A DNA stretch of 64,000 nucleotides from Opisthocomus hoazin (taxonomy: Eukaryota; Chordata; Aves; Opisthocomiformes; Opisthocomidae): positions 9,610,001 through 9,674,000 of the forward strand of contig NC_134440.1 in NCBI RefSeq assembly GCF_030867145.1, read 5' to 3'. The notes under the pieces were generated by a model that was given only the letters and a program-made list of their open reading frames with translations, was not told the origin of the DNA and did not search any database. Positions 8,301 to 15,593 of this stretch are shown here, piece after piece (positions within the stretch are counted from its first letter, which is position 1; every line of letters starts with the position of its first letter). A program made the position numbers and the translations under genes.

Positions 8301-11300
8301 CTGCGGCAGAGGGTGGGGGTCAGGGACCCCACACATGGCAGCACCTCCCACCACAGCCTGGGGCCCCCCAAAACCGTGGGGCAGCGGTGGGAGGGCTTTA
8401 CGGCAGGGCAGAGCAGGGCCAGGGCACCCCACGCACGGCGGGGGGGCCCCAGAGGTGTGCCCAGGGACCCTCACCGATCTCCACGTCCACCTCCCGGCTC
8501 CACACCTCGTGGAAGAGGTTGAAGACGCGGCAGGAGTAGCTGCCCCGCTCGGCCGTCGTCACCAGCTTCACCTGCCGGCGGGACGGAGTGGGCAGCTGTG
8601 GTGGCATGCCGTGCCGTGCCATGCCGTGCCACGCCATGCCACGCTGTGCCACGCCATGCCACGCCATGCCGTGCCCCGCCATGCCATGCCGTGCCACGCT
8701 GTGCCACGCCATGCCGTGCCCCGCCATGCCACGCCGCGCTGTGCCACGCCATGCCACGCCACGCCACGCCGTGCCACGCCGTGCCACACCATGCCATGCC
8801 ACGCCACACCATGCCGCGCCACGCCGCGCCACGCCACGCCGTGCCACGCCGTGCCACACCATGCCATGCCACGCCATGCCACACCAGCGTCCCGCCTTAC
8901 CTGGAGCCGGGGCGCCTGCGCACCCTCCACCGGACGCCGGTTCCTGAACCACTGGTACTGGGGCGGGGGGTTGCCGATGGCTCTGCACTCCAGCGCCAGC
9001 GTGTCCCCCTCGGCCAGGCGGCACGGCCGCGGCTGCCGCAGGATCTGCAGCCCCGCCATGGTCGGGCAGTAACCGCTGGCTGGGGAGGGGACGGGGCCGC
9101 AAATTCGGCACCCGGCCGCACAAGTGGCAGGAGCCAGCGGGCACGAGAAGCAGACAGGGCACTCGGCTCTCTGTGGTCACTGTCACCCCAGCAAGCCCAG
9201 ACACCTCTGCAGCTGAGCCACGGCGCAACACGGCGAGCGGTGCCCCACGGGAGCCCCCCTGATCCCAATATAGCGAGTTTTGCCCCACTGGTGCCAGCCT
9301 GGGGTCCCAACATGGCAAGTGGTGCCCCCCGGGAGCCCCCCTGATCCCAACACAGCAAGCGGTGCCCCACGGGTGCCAGCCCAGGGTCCCAACCTGGCGA
9401 GCGGTGCCCCATGGGTGCCAGCCTGGGGTCCCAACACAGCAAGCAGTGCCCCATGGGAGCCCCGCTGATCCCAATATGGTGAGTGGTGCCCCACCGGTGC
9501 CAGCCTGGGGTGCCAACCTGGCGAGCGGTGCCCCACGGGAGCCCCCCCCGGGACGCAGAGCTCGGGGCCCACCTGAGCTGGGGCTGCTGCTCCGCTCCAC
9601 GCGGACGTGGGCCCACCTGGAGAAGGCGAAGGCGGCCCCGCAGCTCACCCGGCAGATGTACCACCCGGGCTGGCCTGCCGGGGCGGCCGGGTCGATCACC
9701 AGCTCCGGGGCCGTGGCTCCGGGCACCTACGAGGCAGGAGGGGGCCGAGGGGTCGGGGGCCGGCTCCCACCCGGCCGTGCCCCCTCGCCACGACGGCGCC
9801 CGGGGGCCCTGCCCGACCTCACCTCCTGCTTCCCGCAGAACCACTGGTAGGCGAGCCCCGGCGGGCCGGTCGCCCAGCAGGTCAGGGACACCCGCGTCCC
9901 CGCCGCCACCACCTGCGACTCCGGCTGCACCGTGATGCAGATCATGTCCTGGACTGCGGGAGAGGAGAGACCAGCCCGGGCGGGCTGAGACCCCCATCCT
10001 GCACGATCCCAGCCTGCCCCACCCCCACCCACAGCAGCCTGTCCTCTCCCATCCCATCCTATCACCCCCTGTCCCATCCCACCCCTCTGCCCTGTCCCAA
10101 CCAGCCTACCCTGACCCGTGCAGTGCCACCCCCGCCACCCCACCCCATCTCATCCTCTTCCATCCTATCCCACCCCGCTCTGCTCCATCTCATCTTGTCC
10201 CATCATACTCTGCCCCCTCCCACCCCACCCTGTTCCATCCCATCCCTTCTTGTCCCACCCCAACCTGTCCAGTCCTGTCCCATCCCATTCCATCTGGTCC
10301 CATCCCACCACATCCCATTGCCCACCCCATCCCATCCCATCCTCTCTCACCCTACTGCACACATCCATCCCATGCCATCCCATCATACCACATCCCATCC
10401 TGTCTCACCTTACTGCATCCATCCCACCTTAGTGCATCCATCCCATCCCATCCCATCCCATCCCATCCCATCCCATCTCATCCCATCCCATCCTCTCACC
10501 CTACCGCACACATCCATCCCATCCCATCCTGTCTCACCTTACTGCACCCATCCCATCCCATCCCATCCCATCCCATCCCATCCCATCCCATCCCATCCCA
10601 TCCCATCCCATCCCATCCTGTCTCACCTTACTGCACCCATCCCATCCCATCCCATCCCATCCCATCCCATCCCATCCCATCTCACCTTACTGCACCCATC
10701 CCATCCCATCCCACCCCACCCCACCCAACCCCAGGGCCCTGCTACCCAGAGCACAACCACCAGCAGGAAGAGCTGCTCCTCATCTCCCCCGGCTTCCCTT
10801 CTGCTGAGCCCTGGCACCCCGCTGCCCCTCTCCAGGCCCCAGGGGACCCCCTGCCCGGCCCTACCGGCGCTGCTGAGGACCTGGCAGGCCCGCGTGTGCC
10901 CCATCCTCTCCAGGCAGCCCAGCAGGTACTTGACGGGGCAGTCGCGCTCGGCCAGGAGCTGCAGCAGGCACTGCGTGGGGCTGCCGCGGGGCTCCAGCAC
11001 CTTCAGCGAGCACATCTCCAGCTCCTCGGCGCTGCAAGGCGCCCGCAGCGCTCAGCGCCGCAGCCCACCGCCCGCCCGGGAGGATGGGGACCCCCGCCGC
11101 GGACTCGGCGCTGACCCCAGCCCAGTCTGTGGCCACGACAGGGTGGCCAAGGGACCCGTGTGCCCCTCGCTCAGCCCACGGCTGGGCTGCGCCCGCGTGC
11201 GTTTTGTCACCCGGTGGGGGACAGACCCCCGGAGGGGACCCCCACCTCTACCTGCACTTGAAGCGTTTCTCCAGCCCGGCCACCTCGGCCAGCTTGCGCC

Positions 11301-11388
11301 AGCCCCGGCCGGCGTTGTCCAGGAGCTCGCAGAGCCGGGCCACCACCTCCTCGCCCAGCGAGCCGATGGGCATGCTCCAGTCCGCCAT
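5314..11388 (-). CDS. MALT1-like: MALT1-like paracaspase (PCASP2/PCASP3 type), complete
   Basis: Caspase-like cysteine protease and scaffold expected to act in CARD-BCL10-type NF-kB signalling in the cytosol, cleaving after Arg. Sixteen GT-AG coding exons join in frame to 740 aa: 11388-11252, 11031-10865, 9953-9823, 9726-9573, 9079-8901, 8571-8475, 8300-8253, 8160-8125, 7871-7668, 7536-7359, 7096-7022, 6561-6434, 6363-6217, 6048-5891, 5792-5658, 5562-5314. Domains: death domain (about 1-100), Ig1 (102-195), Ig2 (197-288), linker, caspase-like domain (about 317-530), third Ig-like domain. Catalytic His392 (YYAGHGYENF) and Cys441 (LLDMCRKR) are 49 residues apart, as His415/Cys464 in human MALT1. 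S1-pocket acids Asp342, Asp439 and Glu477 align with human D365/D462/E500. The tail is shorter than human MALT1 (824 aa). Start MADWS was chosen for its Met just after a likely 5'-UTR acceptor. It is not MALT1 itself, given the RAX2/MRPL54 neighbourhood; I cannot decide between PCASP2 and PCASP3. Confidence 0.9.
7022..7871 (-). other. Catalytic-core exons of the paracaspase
   Basis: Exons 7871-7668, 7536-7359 and 7096-7022 encode the protease core. The first starts after CCCAGCAG, reads ATDKVALLIGNMHY and contains pocket residue Asp342 in APMVDVHAL. The second opens with GLLYYAGHGYENFGNSFMVP, carrying the catalytic His, and ends with LLDMCRKR, carrying the catalytic Cys. The third reads NLNDDVIP through FGYAT. 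All splice phases are compatible and no key residue is replaced, so the protease should be active. Confidence 0.88.
8125..8300 (-). other. Two symmetric microexons in the Ig2-protease linker
   Basis: Exons 8300-8253 (48 nt) and 8160-8125 (36 nt) both have clean acceptors (CCGCAG, TTCCAG) and donors (GTAGG, GTAAG), and both are phase 1-1. Either or both could be skipped without a frameshift. Together they encode a Gly/Ser/Pro-rich linker, from about PRLFASGG to SPERGSPGQLY, directly before the caspase-like domain. Human MALT1 has a small alternatively spliced exon 7 at the equivalent place; alternative use here is inference. Confidence 0.75.
8590..8888. repeat. Pentanucleotide satellite (CCATG/CCACG type) in paracaspase intron
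   Basis: About 300 bp built of 5-bp units of the form RTGCC and RCGCC, as in ATGCCGTGCCACGCC, lying between coding exons 8571-8475 and 9079-8901. Open frames across it (His/Pro/Arg/Ala- or Trp/His/Gly-rich peptides) are repeat artefacts. The variable CG/TG step looks like CpG decay within one ancestral pentamer. Confidence 0.92.
9239..9550. repeat. About 41-bp minisatellite, eight copies, in paracaspase intron
   Basis: The block TGCCCCAYGGG recurs at 9241, 9281, 9323, 9363, 9405, 9447, 9487 and 9529, i.e. every 40 or 42 bp. Units carrying GAGCCCCCCTGATCCCAA partly alternate with units carrying TGCCAGCCTGGGGTCCCAA, suggesting an approximately 82-bp higher-order unit. It ends just before coding exon 9726-9573. 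Confidence 0.92.
10030..10735. repeat. Large (CCCAT)n pentanucleotide array in paracaspase intron
   Basis: About 700 bp of CCCAT/CATCC repeats, degenerate at the left and nearly perfect from about 10,435 to 10,680. It is broken by a recurring insert of the form CTGTCTCACCTTACTGCACC. On the transcribed strand of the paracaspase the unit reads GGGAT, giving dozens of closely spaced G3 tracts. It lies between coding exons 9953-9823 and 11031-10865. Confidence 0.93.
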
Positions 11389-12279
11389 CCTGTCCCAGTC
11401 CGGCCACCGCCTGCCTGGGGACACGGCGGGGACGAGCCGTCGGTGGGTGACGGGGCGACAGGCGCCTGCGCCCCGCTGGGCGCTCGGGAGGGAGACCACC
11501 AGCACCAGCCCGCCGGCGTCGGGTCACCTCCCGCGGGAGCCCGGGGGGGTTCTGGCCTCGCCGCGGAGGTGCCGGGAGGTGCCGGGCAGCGCTGCCGGGA
11601 GTGACACCAGGTCCCCCTCGGCGCCCGGAGGAGAGCTGCGACAGCGGCACGGGGGACCCCGCTCCCCCCCCGGCCTTGGACAAGCAGCCAGGGCCACGCT
11701 AGCCCGGGGGACCTTCACAGGCGTGGGTCCAAGGAACTGGAAAGTGGGGACATCCCCTGCCAGCGTCCCCATCCCCTCGGGGGACGCCGAGAACAGGGCC
11801 CATCACGGAGGGCCGAGCGTGGGGACCCCTCTCCTGCTGGCAGAGTCCCCCGTGGGACGGCAGCAGCCCCCCGCCGTCCCCAGGCCCCTGGGTGGTGGCT
11901 GCAGAGCCAGCGGGAGCCTTGCCGGGCCACCACGAGCAGCCCGCAGCGGGGACAGGGGGGTCCTGGGGCTGGGACCCCCCTCAGCTCCCCCTGACCCAGG
12001 CAAAGGCGTCGGCAGCGACGGGAGCAGGGCAGGGACCACCCCAGCGCGGGGCAGCTCCCAGGGATGGGGTCTCCCCTCCTGCCCCCGGGTCCCTCCCCGC
12101 CAACCCAGCCCGGGCGGGGGCTCGTCCCCAGGCCCAAGCTGTCGGCGGCAGCTGGGTGACGCTCGCCCGTTCAGGGGGGCTCCCAGACGGACACAGGGGT
12201 TCGGGTGCCCCCCCCAGCTCCCCTGCTGCTGGATTTGGGGGTCGGAGGTGTGTGGGGGGCGAGGGGACAGGGCACTCAC

Positions 12280-12345
12280 CGCTGGGTACGGCCAGGCCTC
12301 GGCCCCGTCGCCTCCGAGGGCGCGCGCTGAGCCCCGCGCAGAGGA
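12280..12345 (-). other. Candidate 5' noncoding exon and promoter of the paracaspase
   Basis: On the minus strand a CpG-dense stretch ends in CGTACCCAGCG, directly followed by a consensus donor GTGAGTG. It could splice to the acceptor just 5' of the ATG exon (exon edge 11414), leaving about 26 nt of leader before ATG. The start of the exon, near 12,340, is a guess. No TATA box is seen. Confidence 0.4.
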
Positions 12346-12460
12346 AATGAGGGTTCAGCCCAAAAATCTCCCCGAACCCCCCCCACGCCTCCGCACGCCA
12401 CTTCTGCTTCCCTCCGCCGCTTCCTGTGCCGCGGCGCGGGCGCTGCAGCTGCCAACCGGC

Positions 12461-12570
12461 CGCCCTGCAGCCCCCCGAGACCGGGCAGGGCCCCCGCAGC
12501 CCCCCGAGAGCTGGGCAGGGCCCCCGCAGCCCCCCAAGAGCCAGGCAGGGCCCCCGCAGCCCCCCGGCCC
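12461..12570. repeat. 30-bp GC-rich tandem repeat, about 3.5 copies
   Basis: GCAGCCCCCCGAGAGC-type units start at 12467, 12496, 12526 and 12556, each joined by GGGCAGGGCCCCC. It lies upstream of the putative paracaspase promoter. Confidence 0.85.
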
Positions 12571-12890
12571 TTCCTTGCTGCGGGGGGAACCTCGCGGGAG
12601 GCCGCTTGGTCCTCGCAGCCCGACCCGGGGCCGGGCAGGAGGTGCTGGGCAGCGAGTCCGGGATGGGGGGACAGGGACGAGCCAGGGGCCCGGGGGCACC
12701 CGGCAGCCCCACGCACGGCAGGAGCGAAGCCCAGGGGAAGCTGCGGGGCTCTGCCAGGCTGCAGCCAGCTGAGGCCATGTGGGGAGGGGGCTGCGAGACC
12801 CCCGCTGCCATGGGGCAGACCCTGCCTTCCCCACGGAGCCCAGCCGGACCGGGACCCTGGTGCCCCAGCAGCCGCCGCTGCCGGAGGATG

Positions 12891-13587
12891 AATCACAGGA
12901 TCCCAGAATGTTGGGGGCTGGCAGGGCCCTCTGGGGTCCCCCAGCCCAACCCCCTGCCCAAGCAGGGTCACCCAGAGCAGCTGCACAGCACCGTGGCCAG
13001 GCGGGGCTGGAATATCTCCAGAGAAGGAGACTCCACAGCCTCCCTGGGCAGCCTGGGCCAGGGCTCCGGCACCCTCAGAGGGAAGAAGTTCTTCCTCGGG
13101 TTCAGCTGGAGCTTCCTCTGCTCCAGTTTGTGCCCGTTGCCCCTTGTCCTGTCGCTGGGCACCACTGAGCAGAGTCTGGCCCTGTCCTCCTGACCCCCAC
13201 CCTGCAGATATTTAGAGGCATTTCTAAGGTCCCCTCGCAGCCTCCTGTCCTCCAGGCTGAACAAGCCCAGCTCCCTCAGCCTCTCCTCGTAGGAGAGATG
13301 CTCCAGTCCCCTCCTCATCCTCGCAGCCCTCCGCTGGACTCTCTCCAGTAGCTCCTCATCTCTCTTGAACTGGGGAGCCCAGCACTGGACACAGCACTGC
13401 AAATGGGGCCTCCCCAGGGCAGAGCAGAGGGGGAGGAGACCCTCCCTGACCTGCTGCCCACACTCCTCCTCATGCACCCCAGGATCCCATTGGCCTTCTG
13501 GGCACCCAGGGCACGCTGCTGGCTCACGGTCACCCTGTCGTCCCCCAGCACTCCCAGTCCCTCTCCGCAGAGCTGCTCTCCAGCAGG
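12891..13587 (-). mobile_element. CR1 LINE fragment, about 700 bp
   Basis: Minus-strand CR1 3' region. On plus it opens AATCACAGGATCCCAGAATG and runs through GAATATCTCCAGAGAAGGAG, CCTGGGCAGCCTGGGCCAG, TTGCCCCTTGTCCTGTCGCTG and GGCCTTCTGGGCACCCAGGG. It is 5'-truncated with no intact reverse transcriptase. Very similar over its first part to the copy at 20565, indicating the same subfamily. Confidence 0.9.
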
Positions 13588-13957
13588 AAGCGAGAGCGCA
13601 GCGCGGGGGTGGCACTGCGAGGGGCTGCCGTGAGCCCCCGCAGCACCGCCAGCACCTGCCCCATCCTCCCACCCCGGGGAGCACCGGCAGCTCCGCCCCC
13701 CAGCCCCTGGGGCACAGCGAAGCCACCCCAAGCCCCCATCCCCAGCAGTGCTGGTGGCCACGGGCGCAGCACCCGTCTGGCAGCACATGCTCCCTCTAGA
13801 GCTAAAAAATTGAGCTTCTGTTTTACCAAATACACCGAGAATTCGCAGCCTGTGTCGCCTCAGCGCCTCGCCAGCCAGCGGCACGCGGCGGGGACCCGCA
13901 CCGAGCTTGCCGGGGGTTCGCCGCAGCCTCCGGAACAGGCACCAGCCCCACCAGGGA

Positions 13958-13963
13958 TTTATT
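13958..13963 (-). terminator. Polyadenylation signal of MRPL54
   Basis: AATAAA on the minus strand (TTTATT on plus), 88 nt beyond the MRPL54 stop codon, implying a 3' UTR of roughly 100-120 nt. Confidence 0.75.
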
Positions 13964-14050
13964 ATCAGCTTCCAGCAAGAGGAAACAAAGGTGGGAGCTG
14001 GTCCCAGCGCCACCCGCGCCGGCTCTCGGGGCGGCCCCCGCCCCCCCGCT

Positions 14051-15433
14051 CTACAGCTTCTTGCCCTTCTTCAGCCTGTTGCGCTGCCACGTGTTGTACT
14101 TCCGCAGGCGCCGCCAGTACTCCAGCGAGTCGGGGTCCAGCTCCTCCAGCTTCTTGGGGGGCCCGAGGTGGATCTGGAAGAGCCTGGGGGACACCGGGCA
14201 GAGACACTTGGGGCCCAGCAACGCTGCGGTTGTGCCGACACAGGGCAGAGGCGCTCAGCCCGCAGCGACGCCGCTCAATTTCGGGCCTGACTGGTTCGTA
14301 CAAACAAGGCACGGCCCACAGCTCTGCCCCTGCCGAGGGGCGAAGGCAGCGCACGCCCCTCGTGACTCCGCTACGCGGGGTGCCCGCTTCGTGGGATTCT
14401 CACCCAGCACCCGCACAAACACGCGACGGGGACGGTAACTCCGCTCTGCGTGCACAGCGGCGCATCGCACGCCGGGGACGCCACGGGGGCGAGCGTAGAG
14501 GACGGGGGCAGAGGGACAGGTGCGGGACGGAGCGACGGAGGTGTGTGACCAGGACACGTGGCTGTGCAGGGCGGGCAGACGGACAGGTGCGGGATGGAGT
14601 GACGGAGGTGTGTGACCAGGACATGTGGCTGCGCAGAGTGGGGAGAGGGACAGGCGCGGGATGGAGTGACAGAGGTGTGTGACCAGAACGTGCGGCCATG
14701 CCGGGTGGGCACAGGGACAGACACAGGACAGAGCGATGGAGGTGTGTGACCAGGACATGCAGCTGCGCAGCGTGGGCACAGGGACAGGCGCACGACGGAG
14801 TGATGGAGATGCGTGACCTCGCCGTGCGGAGCCCCCAGCGCCACAGCCTGCCCTGCCCCGGGGAAGGTCTCTGCGCCACACAGCGCTTCTCCTCCTCCCG
14901 GAGCGGTCCCCTGTCCCCCCCCCGCTCCCCCAGGCCCCCGGGCCGGCTCCTCCGCAGGGACGGGCCCCCCGCGCCCGGCGGGGCCTGCCCAGCACCTACC
15001 ACTCGGGGTACTCAGAGTCGGGCTTCAGGGCCACCTCCGGGCCCTCTTTGAAGTAGTTGACGCCCATGGCGTAGGCGGCGAGCATGGCGGGGTCGGTGCA
15101 GACCTCCGGGCCCGCCGGGCCCTCCTTCAGCGCGCCCTTCCCCTTGGCCTTGGCAGCTGCGGGACAGCGGGGCCGTCAGCGCGGGGGACGCGGCCGGGGC
15201 GGGCGGGGAGGGGGCGCTGGCTGGGCCGGGGCCGGGGCGGGCAGCGGGGCCGGGGGAGGCGGGGGGAGGCGGCGGGAGCAGGGGCCGAGCCGCCGCCGGG
15301 GACGGGGCCGGGGACGGGGAGGGGGCGGCGGGGCCGGGGCGTGGGGCCGGGGCTCACCCGGTTTCTTGGCGTAGCCCCGGGCCGGGCCGGGCAGGGCCGC
15401 CCGCGCCGCCCGCAGCAGCACGCCGGCCGCCAT
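14051..15433 (-). CDS. MRPL54: Mitochondrial large-ribosomal-subunit protein mL54
   Basis: Component of the 39S subunit of the mitochondrial ribosome, imported into the matrix. Three exons, 15433-15358, 15156-15000 and 14183-14051, join in frame to 121 aa; human is 138 aa. The N-terminus ([16 protein letters not shown]) is an Arg/Ala-rich, acid-free presequence typical of matrix targeting. Diagnostic segments follow: [21 protein letters not shown], then [19 protein letters not shown], and a Lys-rich end (NRLKKGKKL). The ATG sits in a CAACATGGCGGC context that also matches a YY1 site. The gene is divergent from APBA3, with 160 bp between start codons. Intron 2 contains a 67-bp minisatellite. 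Confidence 0.95.
14515..14815. repeat. 67-bp minisatellite in MRPL54 intron 2
   Basis: GGGACAGGYGCGGGAYGGAG starts near 14515, 14582, 14649, 14716 and 14783, an exact 67-bp period for about 4.5 copies. Each unit also carries GGAGGTGTGTGACCAGGACA. Copies differ at a few sites, mostly C/T changes. Confidence 0.93.
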
Positions 15434-15593
15434 GTTGGGCGCCGCGGGGCACGCCGGGAACGGGGCGGGGGGCGGGGCCGCGCATGCGCAGCGGCGGCGC
15501 CCGGAAGTGGCGGCGGGGCCGGGCCCGGGCGGGGAGAGGCGGAGCCGGCGCGGTCGGCCCCGGCCCCCACGGTCCCTCCGGTCTCCCCGGCCC
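15425..15593. promoter_or_regulatory. Bidirectional CpG promoter of MRPL54 and APBA3
   Basis: The 160 bp between the opposed start codons is a CpG island with no TATA box. It holds a perfect NRF1-type palindrome GCGCATGCGC at 15480-15489, an ETS/GABP-type CCGGAAGTGG at 15501-15510, GC boxes (GGGGCGGGG at 15461-15478), and a YY1-like CAACATGGCGGC overlapping the MRPL54 start codon on the minus strand. NRF1, GABP and YY1 sites are characteristic of nuclear genes for mitochondrial proteins. Confidence 0.8.

Larger units (their letters stand above)
11415..13957 (-). other. Upstream region of the paracaspase and MRPL54 3' flank
   Basis: No protein-coding exon recognised. A probable 5'-UTR intron runs from the donor at 12279 (GTGAGTG on minus) to an acceptor before 11414 (GTCCCCAG on minus). 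Upstream come a 30-bp tandem repeat, a CR1 element and the MRPL54 3' end. Long open frames here (up to 562 codons) reflect extreme GC content. Confidence 0.5.

Noticed and set aside
8590-10735. Regular repeats considered as a CRISPR-like array
   Set aside because: Pure tandem repeats without unique spacers, in a vertebrate gene intron.
9607-11604. 665-codon plus-strand open frame rich in Pro, Ser and His
   Set aside because: It runs through the (CCCAT)n array and is antisense to well-supported paracaspase exons; the composition is a repeat artefact.
11084-12772. 562-codon plus-strand frame upstream of the paracaspase
   Set aside because: Stop-poor GC-rich DNA crossing a 30-bp tandem repeat; no domain-like pattern or splice context, and it overlaps coding exons on the other strand.
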